From assembly GCF_001307805.1 (NCBI RefSeq), contig NZ_CP013862.1, positions 3,720,001 to 3,784,000 on the forward strand: DNA of 64,000 nucleotides. Direction: 5' to 3'. Source of the stretch: Lentibacillus amyloliquefaciens (GTDB lineage Bacteria; Bacillota; Bacilli; Bacillales; Amphibacillaceae). Both the position numbers and the translations under genes were made by a program. Under the pieces are notes generated by a model. The model had not been told where the DNA came from, ran no database searches, and was given only the letters and a program-made list of their open reading frames with translations. Shown piece after piece: positions 29,724 to 39,676 of the stretch; the first letter of the stretch is position 1, and each line of letters starts with the position of its first letter.

Positions 29724-31385
29724 ATGTCAGTATTTTCAAGTCATCAGCGGGAAAATATATTTCAGTCGATTGAACAAGAGCAGCTTGATGTGCTTGTGAT
29801 CGGCGGCGGAATTACCGGTGCGGGGATTGCACTGGATGCGGTCACCCGGGGTATGAATGCAGCTGTTGTGGAAATGCAGGATTTTGCTGCGGGTACCTCA
29901 AGCCGTTCAACCAAACTGGTGCACGGGGGTTTGCGCTATTTAAAGCAATTTGAGGTGAAAATGGTATCGGAAGTGGGCAAAGAACGGGCGATTGTTTATG
30001 AAAACGGCCCGCACGTCACGACACCTGAGTGGATGATGCTGCCATTATATAAAGGCGGCACATTCGGACCATTTACGACAAATATTGGCCTGCGCTTGTA
30101 TGATTTTCTGGCAGGTGTCAAAAGGTCCGAGCGCAGAAAAATGCTGAGTCCTCAAGAAGCAGCAGAAAAAGAACCGCTTATTAAGGATGATAAGCTAAAA
30201 GGTGCAGGTTATTATGTTGAATATAAAACAGATGACGCACGGCTCACAATTGAAGTCATGAAAAAAGCGGTTGAGTATGGTGCGCATTCAATCAATTATG
30301 CAAAAGTCATTGATTTTATTTATGATGCCGGAAGAATTGCAGGAGCCGTTGTTGAGGATCAGATCACGGGTGAGCATCGGTATATTTATGCTAAAAAAAT
30401 AGTCAATGCAGGCGGCCCCTGGGTTGATGACCTCCGTGAAATTGACGGTTCCAAGCAGGGAAAGTCGCTTTATCTGACCAAAGGTATTCACCTGGTCTTT
30501 CCGAAAAAACGATTCCCGCTGCAGCAGGCAATTTATTTTGATGCACCGGATGGAAGAATGATTTTCGCCATTCCCAGAAATAAAAAAACGTATGTAGGAA
30601 CCACTGATACAAGTTATCAAGGGGATATAGCTCATCCGCAAATGACTGAAGATGAACGTGATTATTTGTTGGAGGCCATCAATTTTATTTTTCCGTCACT
30701 TGATATGACGAAAGATGATGTCGATTCAAGCTACGCCGGTCTCAGGCCACTAATTGCTGAAGAGGGAGAAGACGATCCGGATGAAATCTCCCGTAAAGAT
30801 GAAATGTTCATCTCTGATTCAGGACTGATATCAATGGCCGGCGGTAAATTGACAGGTTACCGGAAGATGGCCGAAGATACGGTGGATGCCGTTATGAAAC
30901 AGCTGAAAGACGAGGACGGTATCTTGTATTCTGATTCGGAAACAGAGCATTTGCCGATTTCCGGTGGTGAAGTCGGCGGATCAAAAGGCTTTCAGAAGTT
31001 TAAACAAGATAAGATTACAGAAGCGGCCGACCTTGGAATCATTGAAGAGACAGCCGACTTCCTTATTCAGAAGTACGGAGCAAATATAGACAGGCTTTTT
31101 GAGATATACAAGAATGAGAAAGCGCGTGCCAAGGAAGCGGGTATCGAACCAACAGTATTTGCCGAACTGCAATACGCCCTCAAATTTGAAATGGCCTATA
31201 AACCTGCAGACTTCTTTGTACGGCGAACGGGCGCGTTGTTTTTTGACATTGATTTTGTCAGATTCCATAAAGATAATGTGATTAACTATATCGCTAAGGA
31301 ATTGCAATGGAGCGATAAGCAAAAACAGGAATACATTGATGAACTGGATCAATTGCTTCATGAATCTGTAAACCCGGTGGATTGA
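29724..31385 (+). CDS. glpD: Aerobic glycerol-3-phosphate dehydrogenase
   Basis: GlpD is an FAD enzyme of the membrane surface that oxidises glycerol-3-phosphate to dihydroxyacetone phosphate and feeds electrons to quinone. The 553-residue product has the FAD motif VLVIGGGITGAGIALDAV near residue 24, SSRSTKLVHGGLRYL near 55-70, and the C-terminal helical domain of the family. The ATG at 29724 with GAGGAG upstream is preferred over the in-frame GTG at 29718. An IS1182-type element begins right after its stop. Confidence 0.95.
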   Translation: MSVFSSHQRENIFQSIEQEQLDVLVIGGGITGAGIALDAVTRGMNAAVVEMQDFAAGTSSRSTKLVHGGLRYLKQFEVKMVSEVGKERAIVYENGPHVTTPEWMMLPLYKGGTFGPFTTNIGLRLYDFLAGVKRSERRKMLSPQEAAEKEPLIKDDKLKGAGYYVEYKTDDARLTIEVMKKAVEYGAHSINYAKVIDFIYDAGRIAGAVVEDQITGEHRYIYAKKIVNAGGPWVDDLREIDGSKQGKSLYLTKGIHLVFPKKRFPLQQAIYFDAPDGRMIFAIPRNKKTYVGTTDTSYQGDIAHPQMTEDERDYLLEAINFIFPSLDMTKDDVDSSYAGLRPLIAEEGEDDPDEISRKDEMFISDSGLISMAGGKLTGYRKMAEDTVDAVMKQLKDEDGILYSDSETEHLPISGGEVGGSKGFQKFKQDKITEAADLGIIEETADFLIQKYGANIDRLFEIYKNEKARAKEAGIEPTVFAELQYALKFEMAYKPADFFVRRTGALFFDIDFVRFHKDNVINYIAKELQWSDKQKQEYIDELDQLLHESVNPVD

Positions 31386-31418
31386 TAAGACGAGGCTGGG
31401 ACAAAACCCAGTAAAATT

Positions 31419-31467
31419 GAAAAAGCGTGGTACTTATCGATTAGGTAATGTACCACGCTTTTTTTAT
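31419..31467 (+). terminator. Terminator inside the left end of the IS
   Basis: AAAAGCGTGGTAC pairs with GTACCACGCTTTT, followed by a T-run. It would stop glpD transcripts and shield the transposase gene from read-through, a common feature of IS elements. Confidence 0.8.
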
Positions 31468-31550
31468 ATTATCGTTAATTTTTAGTAAACAAAAAGGATC
31501 GCCTCTGATAAAATTAAAGTAACCACACAATAACCATCGGAGGGATCCTT

Positions 31551-33368
31551 ATGTTTAAACATTATAACATGAATCAAGTGGTTTTGCCTTTAGATTTAGA
31601 AATAAAAATAGAGGAAAATGATATTGCCTATGCCGTCAATGACGTCGTGGAAACTATCCCGGATGATGCCTTCACAGGTTTCCGGCGCGAAACAGGCTGC
31701 CCAGCTTATCATCCGCGCATGATGATGAAGATTATTTTATGTGCTTACACGCAATCTGTTTTCTCCGGCAGAAAGATCGAAGGATTACTACATGACAGTG
31801 TCCGTATGATGTGGCTGGCTCAGGGATATGAACCAACGTATCGCACCATCAATCGATTTCGTGTGCATCCAGAGGTTAAAGAGTTATTGCGTCAATGCTT
31901 CGTCCAATTCCGCTGCCAGCTTGTACAGGAAAAACAGATTGATGAAGAAGCGATTTTCATCGATGGGACCAAGATTGAAGCGAATGCCAATAAATACACA
32001 TTTGTTTGGCGGAAAGCGATAGAGAAACACAGCGCCAAATTGGTGGAGAAGTCCAATCAAATGTATGATGAATTGCTGGAAAACGAAATTATCCCGGAGA
32101 TTGAACGGGAAAGCGAGGACGAATTATCCACCGATGAACTCAGGCAAATAGCTGAGAAACTGGATGAGAAAGTCGAAGCGTATGACAAAGAGATTGAGGC
32201 ACGTGAAAAAGGAAGCGAACGGAAACAGCTTCGTTCCGAACGTAAAGCACCGAAACAATACCGCAAACGGTTCAGGGACTTTGTCGTGCGCAAACAGAAA
32301 TATAAGCAGGACATGAAAATTTTCGGGGAACGCAACAGTTACTCCAAGACAGACCATGATGCCACGTTTATGCGCATGAAAGATGACCATATGAGGAACG
32401 GCCAGCTGAAAGCAGGTTATAATGTGCAGCTTGCGACAGAGGGTCAATACGCGCTCGCTTACGATGTATTCCCAAACCCGACGGACACACGTACTTTCGT
32501 TCCTTTCCTGGATCATATTGAGGAAGGTTACTTTGAGCTGCCTAAGTATATTGTGGCTGACGCAGGTTATGGCAGTGAACAAAATTACGAAGACGTCCTC
32601 GAGAACCGGGAACGCACGCCCCTGATTACATACAACCAATACCGGAAAGAAAAGAAAAAGAAATACAGAAATAACCCTTTCCATTCCGCCAATTGGGGAT
32701 ATAACACGGAAAACGATTATTTTATCTGCCCGAATGACCAAAAAGTAACATTCCGTTACCTATCCCAACGAACAGACCGGTACGGCTATACACGGACCTT
32801 CAGAGTTTACGAGTGTGAGGACTGTTCAGGGTGCCCACTGCGTTCCCAATGCACCAAAGCGAAGGAAGGGAATAACCGGAAAATTTATTATAACGCGAAG
32901 TGGGAAAGCCAAAAAGCCTACACAAGACAACAGCTTTCGGAAGAAGAAACTGGCGAAGTTTACGGGCGACGTAAAATCGATGTGGAGCCAGTCTTCGGAT
33001 TTCTGAAGGCTAATTTGCGTTTCCCGCGTTTCTCAGTCAGGGGGCAGGAGAAAGTGAAAAATGAATTAGGATTTGCATTCATGGCGGTGAACTTGAGAAA
33101 GTACACCGCCAAAAAGACAAATCCTACCTTAGATAATAACAACCATTTAAATCAAAAAGGTTCCAACCATCAAAAACTGATGATTGGAACCTTTTTTAAG
33201 TCATTTTTGGCTAGTTATGTCCCAGCCCCGTCTTTTTATTTCCGGTTGATGATGGGGCACAATAGTATTGTGCCCCATCATCAACCGAAGAAACAGGATA
33301 TCAACCGAAGAAACAACAATCTTTTTTACTCAAATACATATATTATTCGTAACACAACTGTGTTATAA
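31551..33368 (+). CDS. IS1182-family transposase with a read-through tail
   Basis: A 605-residue DDE transposase. The N-terminal DUF772-like domain (about 30-115) has TGCPAYHPRMMMKIILCAYT; the catalytic region includes IFIDGTKIEANANKYTFVW and VADAGYGSEQNYED; cysteines in CEDCSGCPLRSQCTKA form the typical zinc-like cluster; the C-terminal RKIDVEPVFGFLKANLRFPRF follows. CGGAGGGAT precedes the ATG. The frame continues through a terminator (33155-33197) and beyond the right inverted repeat (33233), so about the last 45 residues come from host DNA, which suggests the native stop has been lost. Activity of the protein is uncertain. Confidence 0.88.
   Translation: MFKHYNMNQVVLPLDLEIKIEENDIAYAVNDVVETIPDDAFTGFRRETGCPAYHPRMMMKIILCAYTQSVFSGRKIEGLLHDSVRMMWLAQGYEPTYRTINRFRVHPEVKELLRQCFVQFRCQLVQEKQIDEEAIFIDGTKIEANANKYTFVWRKAIEKHSAKLVEKSNQMYDELLENEIIPEIERESEDELSTDELRQIAEKLDEKVEAYDKEIEAREKGSERKQLRSERKAPKQYRKRFRDFVVRKQKYKQDMKIFGERNSYSKTDHDATFMRMKDDHMRNGQLKAGYNVQLATEGQYALAYDVFPNPTDTRTFVPFLDHIEEGYFELPKYIVADAGYGSEQNYEDVLENRERTPLITYNQYRKEKKKKYRNNPFHSANWGYNTENDYFICPNDQKVTFRYLSQRTDRYGYTRTFRVYECEDCSGCPLRSQCTKAKEGNNRKIYYNAKWESQKAYTRQQLSEEETGEVYGRRKIDVEPVFGFLKANLRFPRFSVRGQEKVKNELGFAFMAVNLRKYTAKKTNPTLDNNNHLNQKGSNHQKLMIGTFFKSFLASYVPAPSFYFRLMMGHNSIVPHHQPKKQDINRRNNNLFYSNTYIIRNTTVL
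33155..33197 (+). terminator. Terminator inside the right end of the IS
   Basis: GGTTCCAACCATCA (33159-33172) pairs with TGATGATTGGAACC (33178-33191), with one unpaired base, followed by six T residues. It lies within the transposase reading frame, which supports an originally earlier stop codon. Confidence 0.75.
33243..33287. repeat. 45-base near-perfect palindrome next to the IS
   Basis: Two 22-base arms (33243-33264 and 33266-33287; arm one begins CGGTTGATGATGGGGCAC) are exact complements around a single G. The right arm's end is then repeated directly: ATCAACCGAAGAAACA occurs at about 33280 and again at about 33300. No T-run follows. Confidence 0.85.
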
Positions 33369-33369
33369 T
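33350..33369 (+). promoter_or_regulatory. TPR-gene promoter with an operator-like palindrome
   Basis: The extended -10 TGTTATAAT ends at 33369. The inverted repeat TAACACA-AC-TGTGTTA (33350-33365) overlaps it, so a repressor binding there would block the promoter. The cognate regulator is unknown. Confidence 0.55.
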
Positions 33370-33406
33370 TTGGTCGATGTTATTCGACAATAAAGGGGAT
33401 GAGTTT

Positions 33407-34417
33407 ATGCAGGAATCAGACAATAGGGTACAACGGTTTAATGAAAATATTATCCCCTTTATCCCTGACGGCGATTTTTATTTTACGAAAGGTGCTGAAG
33501 CCTTTCAGAAACATAAATTTGATGTTGCGACAAAATGGCTGCACAAAGCTATTGAAACAGATCCGGAAAACCCCCTGTATCAATGCCAGATGTCGATCGT
33601 TTATACGGAGATTGGCGCTTTTCATGCTGCGAATCAGCTTCTGAATGACGTACTGACATCAACAGATGATCACTATCCGGATTGCTACTATTTGCTGGCA
33701 AATAATTACGCTCATTTAGGGTTATTAAATGAAGCGAAAAAACACGCAAAAATTTATCTCGATCAAGCAACTGATGGGGACTTTAGCGCAGATGCCGAAC
33801 ATTTGCTGGATTTGATGCATATTGATGAAGAAGACGATAATAATGAATGGCAATTTGATGAAGAAGATGAGTTGCTCGTTTATCAGGAAACAATTTTTCA
33901 TCATATGGAAAACAATGCGTGGAATGAAGCGCTCCCATTGCTTGAAGAAATGCTGGCCTTGTTTCCGGAACACCAATCAATTAAGCACGATTATACATAC
34001 GCTTTATTTGCTGTCGGATATACCGAGGATGCCATCAGAATGGAACTTGAAGTCCTGTCGGAGCATCCTGATTCCTTGAACAGTCACAGCAATCTGGTCA
34101 TGTTTTATTATGAGACAGGGCGGAAAAAGGAATATGAATGGCATTTAAATCAATTGCTGAATGTGTATCCGATGCGTGAACAGCAAAAATTACGGGTAGC
34201 TGTAACGTTTGCAAGAACTGGTGCATTCAATCAAGCATATTCACGATTTAAGCAGCTGGCTAAATGGCAGTTGAAAAGCCATTTATCCTATTTTAAATGG
34301 TACAGTATAACAGCCTATAACCTTGGTGAACCTGCAAAAGCTCTTTCATTATGGAAGGAAGGGTGCAAAAGACATCCACAGCTGGCAGAGCAGGAAGGTC
34401 CATGGAAAACAGAGTAG
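33407..34417 (+). CDS. TPR-repeat protein (YvcD-like)
   Basis: A 336-residue cytosolic protein made of tetratricopeptide-like helical repeats; recognisable units include AEAFQKHKFDVATKWLHKAI, DPENPLYQCQMSIVYTEIGA, NEALPLLEEMLALFPEHQ and AFNQAYSRFKQLAKW. The ATG at 33407 has AAAGGGGATGAG upstream; the frame from 33377 begins before that site. TPR proteins act as scaffolds, and the partner here is unknown. A TPR gene (yvcD) near trxB is also found in B. subtilis, which supports orthology. Confidence 0.82.
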   Translation: MQESDNRVQRFNENIIPFIPDGDFYFTKGAEAFQKHKFDVATKWLHKAIETDPENPLYQCQMSIVYTEIGAFHAANQLLNDVLTSTDDHYPDCYYLLANNYAHLGLLNEAKKHAKIYLDQATDGDFSADAEHLLDLMHIDEEDDNNEWQFDEEDELLVYQETIFHHMENNAWNEALPLLEEMLALFPEHQSIKHDYTYALFAVGYTEDAIRMELEVLSEHPDSLNSHSNLVMFYYETGRKKEYEWHLNQLLNVYPMREQQKLRVAVTFARTGAFNQAYSRFKQLAKWQLKSHLSYFKWYSITAYNLGEPAKALSLWKEGCKRHPQLAEQEGPWKTE

Positions 34418-34470
34418 GTTGCCTGTATTTTTGGATGAGCAAATAGGTAGACTAAACAGTGAACGTTTAA

Positions 34471-35472
<1,002 letters not shown>

Positions 35473-35487
35473 TCAACTGAAAAGATA

Positions 35488-35525
35488 AGGTGAAAAGGCT
35501 CTTGTGAAGGGTCTTTTCACTTTTA
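35488..35525 (+). terminator. Terminator after trxB
   Basis: GTGAAAAGGCTC pairs with GGGTCTTTTCAC (imperfect near the loop), followed by TTTTA. Confidence 0.75.
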
Positions 35526-35627
35526 TACTCATCTTTTTAAAAAATATTACATTGCTTGAAAATTCATTTAATCAGAAAGTAAATACTTTTTAACGCTGTT
35601 GTAATACGCATGAAATATTTATCGGGT

Positions 35628-35707
35628 ATAATAATAAATAACTAATTGACCCCCTTTTAATAATAAATTAGTTTCTCGCAGGTGATGATTCACCTGCATT
35701 TTTTTTG
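35628..35707 (+). ncRNA. Candidate stand-alone small RNA with a C-rich loop
   Basis: TATAAT (35628-35633) is followed by hairpin 1, ACTAATT (35641-35647) with AATTAGT (35666-35672), whose 18-base loop contains ACCCCCTTTTAAT. Hairpin 2, GCAGGTGA with TCACCTGC (35678-35697), ends in nine T residues. The unit lies between the trxB terminator and yvcI with no reading frame. A -35 box is not clear. The remaining gap (35526-35627 and 35708-35853) shows nothing else. Small RNA status is inference. Confidence 0.5.
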
Positions 35708-35853
35708 TGCTTTTTTAAATGTTTAAAACAGATCCTGTCCAAGTCTGTCGAACAGGCTGTATAGTTGTTGGTTTGGTGGTAATGGGTGTATAATGGAAAT
35801 AGTGTTTTATCCCTCAATTTAACTTTGGGATAAAAGAAAGAAGTGACGAAGGA

Positions 35854-36318
35854 ATGCAACGTGTAACAAATTGCATATTATTACATAACGATAAAGTTTT
35901 ATTGTTGAAAAAGCCGCGCCGGGGTTGGTATGCCGCTCCCGGCGGCAAAATGGAAAAAGGTGAATCGATTAAAGAGTCGGTAGTCCGTGAATATCGTGAA
36001 GAGACCGAATTGCAATTGATTGAACCCGAGCTGGCAGGCGTATTTACTTTTTCAATTTTTCATGGTGAAAAACTGATGCAGGAATGGATGATGTTTACCT
36101 TTTTCTGTGAGCAATATACAGGTGCCTTAGCGCATTACTGCCGGGAAGGTGATTTGGAATGGGTCACACAGCAGATGGTTAGTGATTTGCCAATGGCAGA
36201 GGGTGATCGAAAAATTTTTGAACACGTACTGGACTCAGATAAAATGCTTTATGGGTCCTTCCAATATAAGGAAGACTTTGATCTGATTGACTGCCGATTC
36301 GACCCATCCCACGTTTAA
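35854..36318 (+). CDS. yvcI: Nudix hydrolase YvcI
   Basis: A 154-residue Nudix hydrolase of the 8-oxo-dGTP diphosphatase type, with a complete Nudix box GGKMEKGESIKES..REYREETEL (about residues 30-55). Substrate is unproven; YvcI homologues hydrolyse nucleoside triphosphates in vitro. The ATG at 35854 directly follows GAAGGA, a short spacing, but the start MQRVTNCILL matches the family. It opens the conserved yvcI-rapZ-yvcK-whiA-crh cluster. Confidence 0.92.
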   Translation: MQRVTNCILLHNDKVLLLKKPRRGWYAAPGGKMEKGESIKESVVREYREETELQLIEPELAGVFTFSIFHGEKLMQEWMMFTFFCEQYTGALAHYCREGDLEWVTQQMVSDLPMAEGDRKIFEHVLDSDKMLYGSFQYKEDFDLIDCRFDPSHV

Positions 36319-36333
36319 AGAGGAGAATTGCAA

Positions 36334-37218
36334 ATGGCAAAAAGTGAACTGGAAACAAAACTGGTTGTTATTACAGGGATGTCAGGTGCAGGGAAAACAG
36401 TTGCCGTTCAAAGCTTTGAAGATCTCGGTTATTACTGTGTTGATAATTTGCCGCCCGCATTGCTGCCAAAATTCCTTGAGCTGATGAAAGATTCAACGAA
36501 CAATATTAAAAATGTAGCACTCGTTATGGATTTGCGCGGCCGTGAGTTTTTTGATTCATTATTCGAAGCTTTGGATATCTTAGGAGAAGCGGAATGGCTG
36601 AATGAACATATCCTTTTTCTGGACGCCAAAGAGGAGTCACTAGTCAGCAGATACAAAGAAACGCGACGCTCTCATCCCTTGGCGCCGGAAGGTTTACCGC
36701 TTGAGGGGATTCAACAGGAGCGGAAAATCCTCGATGAACTAAGAGGCAGAGCACAGCGGATTATTGATACGACCAATTTAAAACCAAAGGAATTAAGAGA
36801 AAAAATCCTGAAAGCTTATACCGAAGAAAAACAGGACATCTTCTCTGTTCACATGGTTTCATTTGGTTATAAATACGGTGTTCCAATTGACGCGGACTTG
36901 TTGTTTGATGTCCGGTTTTTGCCGAACCCGCATTATGTTCCGCATATGCAGCCGCTGACCGGATTGAGCTCAGAAGTATCGTCATATGTTTTCAAATGGT
37001 CTGATACGCAGAAATTCAATGAAAAAGTACTTGACTTATTGCAGTTCATGCTTCCTCAATATAAAAAAGAAGGGAAGTCACAGCTTGTAGTCGGAATCGG
37101 GTGTACAGGTGGACAGCACCGGTCTGTTGCGCTTGCTGAATACTTTGCCAAACAACTGTCAACGAACTACATTACCCATGTCAGCCATCGTGACATTGAC
37201 AAAAGAAAGGGACATTAA
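36334..37218 (+). CDS. yvcJ: RNase adapter-type nucleotide-binding protein RapZ/YvcJ
   Basis: A 294-residue P-loop protein of the RapZ family. Walker A GMSGAGKT lies at residues 15-22; the C-terminal domain has [10 protein letters not shown], the metabolite-binding motif of RapZ. In E. coli RapZ binds GlcN6P and guides RNase E to a small RNA; in B. subtilis YvcJ hydrolyses GTP and affects competence. The ATG at 36334 follows AGAGGAG. The reading frame ends two bases before the start of yvcK. Confidence 0.94.
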   Translation: MAKSELETKLVVITGMSGAGKTVAVQSFEDLGYYCVDNLPPALLPKFLELMKDSTNNIKNVALVMDLRGREFFDSLFEALDILGEAEWLNEHILFLDAKEESLVSRYKETRRSHPLAPEGLPLEGIQQERKILDELRGRAQRIIDTTNLKPKELREKILKAYTEEKQDIFSVHMVSFGYKYGVPIDADLLFDVRFLPNPHYVPHMQPLTGLSSEVSSYVFKWSDTQKFNEKVLDLLQFMLPQYKKEGKSQLVVGIGCTGGQHRSVALAEYFAKQLSTNYITHVSHRDIDKRKGH

Positions 37219-37219
37219 T

Positions 37220-38188
37220 ATGAACAACAGCCAAAAGAACCCGAGTGTTGTGGTCGTTGGCGGCGGGACAGGAATGCCGGTCCTCTTGCGCGGGCTGAAG
37301 GATTTGCCCATTGACTTGACTGCTCTGGTGACAGTAGCTGATGACGGTGGAAGTACAGGGCGATTAAGAAATGAAATGGCCATACCTGCTCCCGGTGATA
37401 TACGGAATGTTATTGCTGCTTTATCAGATGCCGAACCGATGCTGCTTGAACTGTTTCAGCACAGGTTTAATGTCGGCAATGGATTATCGGGGCATTCAAT
37501 GGGTAATTTGCTGCTGGCAGCCATGACATCTGTGACAGGGAACTTTTTTACCGGTATTCAGGAAATATCACGTGTGTTAAATGTCAAAGGTGAAATTTAT
37601 CCAATATCAAATGATAGCATGTCGCTGTATGCAAAAATGGAAGATGGAACGGTCGTATCGGGTGAATCCAATATACCGCTTGCCAACAAAAAAATTGAAC
37701 GTGTATTTCTGAGTCCGCAGCCTGTCCGGCCCCTTCCGAATGCAGTAGAGGCAATTGAAAAGGCTGATCTGGTGATCGTGGCTCCGGGTAGTCTTTATAC
37801 AAGTATTTTACCAAATCTGATTATTCCACAAATCGACGTGGCGCTCGGCAATACAAAGGCTAATGTCGTTTATGTGTGCAATGTGATGACCCAAGCGGGG
37901 GAAACAACAGGATATACAGCTGCAGATCACGTTCAGGCAATCCGTGATCATATCGGTTCCGGTTGTGTCGATTCAATCGTTGTTCATAATGAACCGATAC
38001 GCAAACAAGTTCGTGAAGTGTATGCAGAGGAAAATGCTGATCCGGTTATTTATGATACGGAACGTCTGCTTGATATGGGACTTAAGATCATTGAAAGTGA
38101 TATTATTGACCCGCAGCGCACGACTTTACGTCACGATACACAAAAAATAGCAAACTTGCTTTATTCAATGCTGGATAATAACACATGA
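37220..38188 (+). CDS. yvcK: Gluconeogenesis factor YvcK/GlmR
   Basis: YvcK (GlmR) binds UDP-GlcNAc and stimulates GlmS, linking carbon source to cell-wall precursor supply; mutants fail on gluconeogenic substrates. The 322-residue CofD-like protein shows [18 protein letters not shown] at the N terminus, [13 protein letters not shown], and [16 protein letters not shown]. The start at 37220 is supported by AAAGAAAGG and the family N terminus; longer upstream frames overlap yvcJ. Confidence 0.95.
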   Translation: MNNSQKNPSVVVVGGGTGMPVLLRGLKDLPIDLTALVTVADDGGSTGRLRNEMAIPAPGDIRNVIAALSDAEPMLLELFQHRFNVGNGLSGHSMGNLLLAAMTSVTGNFFTGIQEISRVLNVKGEIYPISNDSMSLYAKMEDGTVVSGESNIPLANKKIERVFLSPQPVRPLPNAVEAIEKADLVIVAPGSLYTSILPNLIIPQIDVALGNTKANVVYVCNVMTQAGETTGYTAADHVQAIRDHIGSGCVDSIVVHNEPIRKQVREVYAEENADPVIYDTERLLDMGLKIIESDIIDPQRTTLRHDTQKIANLLYSMLDNNT

Positions 38189-38228
38189 AGCAGACAATAC
38201 AAGACTGTTGAACAGGGAGGTGTCAGGT

Positions 38229-39179
38229 ATGTCTTTTGCAGCGGAAATAAAAAAAGAATTGACAGGGATTGAGCTGGATTCTTCCTGTAAGAATGCTGAA
38301 CTGGCTGCATTGATACGGATGAATGGCGTGGTGTCCAAGTCCGGAAGTCATTACACACTTGATGTCCAAACAGAAAATGCTGCCATAGCCCGGCGGATAT
38401 ATACGTTGGTCAAATCATCATATGATATTTCGGTCGAGTTGCTTGTCCGTAAAAAAATGAAGTTGAAGAAAAATAATGTCTATATTGTCCGCATGAAGGA
38501 ATATGTCCGGCAATTGCTGTTTGAATTAGGTATTGTACAGGATGACTATACGTTCACACGAACGATTCCGGAGCAGTTTAAGGAAAAAGATTGCTGCAAA
38601 CGATCCTATTTAAGAGGGGCCTTTTTGGCAGGCGGCTCCATGAATAACCCTGAAACATCGTCATATCATCTGGAAATAACCAATTCATATCAGGAACATA
38701 ATGAATCCTTGTGTGAATTGATGAATGAATATGAATTAGGCGCACGGAGCCTTGAACGTAAAAAAGGGTATATTGTTTATTTGAAAGAAGCAGAAAAAAT
38801 AACGGATTTCTTAAGTATTATAGGCGCCCACAATGCCTTATTCAAATTTGAAGACGTCAGAATTGTGCGGGACATGCGTAATTCAGTCAATCGCCTGGTC
38901 AACTGCGAAACAGCCAATTTAAACAAAACGATTGGTGCAGCGTTCCGCCAGATTGAAAATATCAATTTTATTTCAGAAATGGTTGGCTTGGAAGCATTAC
39001 CTGAGAAACTAAGAGAGATTGCAGCACTTCGGGTCCAGCATCAGGATATCACGCTGAAAGAATTAGGCGAATTAGTTTCCAGCGGCAAAATATCCAAATC
39101 AGGCGTCAACCACCGGCTTAAAAAAATCGATGAATTTGCTGAGAAACTTCATGAAGACAGAGTTGTTTCAAAAAAGTGA
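38229..39179 (+). CDS. whiA: DNA-binding protein WhiA
   Basis: A 316-residue protein with an N-terminal LAGLIDADG-like fold (about 90-185, [25 protein letters not shown] region) and a C-terminal helix-turn-helix (about 225-310, with [17 protein letters not shown]). WhiA controls sporulation genes in Streptomyces and affects cell division and chromosome segregation in B. subtilis. GGGAGGTG lies 8-12 bases before the ATG at 38229. It is part of the yvcIJKL-crh cluster. Confidence 0.95.
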   Translation: MSFAAEIKKELTGIELDSSCKNAELAALIRMNGVVSKSGSHYTLDVQTENAAIARRIYTLVKSSYDISVELLVRKKMKLKKNNVYIVRMKEYVRQLLFELGIVQDDYTFTRTIPEQFKEKDCCKRSYLRGAFLAGGSMNNPETSSYHLEITNSYQEHNESLCELMNEYELGARSLERKKGYIVYLKEAEKITDFLSIIGAHNALFKFEDVRIVRDMRNSVNRLVNCETANLNKTIGAAFRQIENINFISEMVGLEALPEKLREIAALRVQHQDITLKELGELVSSGKISKSGVNHRLKKIDEFAEKLHEDRVVSKK

Positions 39180-39183
39180 CTAA

Positions 39184-39316
39184 TTGTACATTTTTCGAAG
39201 GTTGTATGATATACTATTTATATTTAAAGTAGCGGCAACAGCATTCGAATACTGCTTTTTTTAAATGGGGAAAACTTTCACGGGTTTCGTGTTGAGATAG
39301 CGACAACCCGTTTTTT
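39184..39316 (+). promoter_or_regulatory. crh leader: weak promoter and two terminator-like hairpins
   Basis: TATACT (39210-39215) is a possible -10 element. Downstream, CAGCAT/ATACTG (about 39239-39254) is followed by seven T residues, and CGGGTT (39281-39286) with AACCCG (39305-39310) is followed by six T residues. Both lie between whiA and crh, so they could end the whiA transcript or attenuate crh. Confidence 0.55.
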
Positions 39317-39326
39317 AAAAATAATC

Positions 39327-39340
39327 TGAAAACGTTTTCA
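39327..39340. promoter_or_regulatory. Perfect cre site just upstream of crh
   Basis: TGAAAACGTTTTCA matches the CcpA cre consensus at every position and is a perfect palindrome. It ends only 3 bases before the AAGGAGG ribosome site of crh, i.e. downstream of the leader hairpins. Confidence 0.85.
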
Positions 39341-39359
39341 GTCAAGGAGGATGAGATGG

Positions 39360-39611
39360 TTGTTGGAAAAAATGGTAAAAGTTGATTTGGAATCAGGTTT
39401 ACAATCGAGGCCGGCAGCTCAATTTGTACAGGAAGCTAATGGGTATTCTTCACATGTATTTCTTGAAAAAGATGGGAAGCGTGTGAATGCCAAAAGTATT
39501 ATGGGGCTGATGAGTGTTGCGGTTACACCGGGTGAGACAATCAAATTAATTGCTGATGGCAATGACGAAGAAGATGCACTCAATGGATTAATCGATTTTG
39601 TCTCAAAATAG
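39360..39611 (+). CDS. crh: Catabolite repression HPr-like protein Crh
   Basis: Crh is the HPr paralogue that, when phosphorylated on Ser46 by HprK, acts as a CcpA co-repressor and cannot carry PTS phosphate. A TTG start at 39360 (9 bases after AAGGAGG) gives an 83-residue protein in which Gln is at position 15, where HPr has its PTS histidine, and Ser is at position 46 in AKSIMGLMS. That numbering match is the reason for this start; the ATG at 39351 directly abuts the ribosome site. A terminator follows. Confidence 0.94.
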   Translation: MLEKMVKVDLESGLQSRPAAQFVQEANGYSSHVFLEKDGKRVNAKSIMGLMSVAVTPGETIKLIADGNDEEDALNGLIDFVSK

Positions 39612-39627
39612 AAGTTATAGAGTCATT

Positions 39628-39667
39628 AAAAACGGCTGTACCGGATTTGGTACAGCCGTTTGTGTTT
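39628..39667 (+). terminator. Terminator after crh
   Basis: AAACGGCTGTACC pairs perfectly with GGTACAGCCGTTT, followed by a TGTGTTT tract. Confidence 0.82.
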
Positions 39668-39676
39668 AATTATGAT

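Larger units (their letters stand above)
31388..33233 (+). mobile_element. IS1182-family insertion sequence
   Basis: About 1.85 kb bounded by AGACGAGGCTGGGACA (31388-31403) and TGTCCCAGCCCCGTCT (33218-33233), inverted repeats that match at 15 of 16 bases. It holds one transposase gene and a terminator hairpin near each end. It sits 3 bases after the glpD stop and upstream of the TPR gene. The flanks (GATA and TTTT) show no target duplication. Confidence 0.88.
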
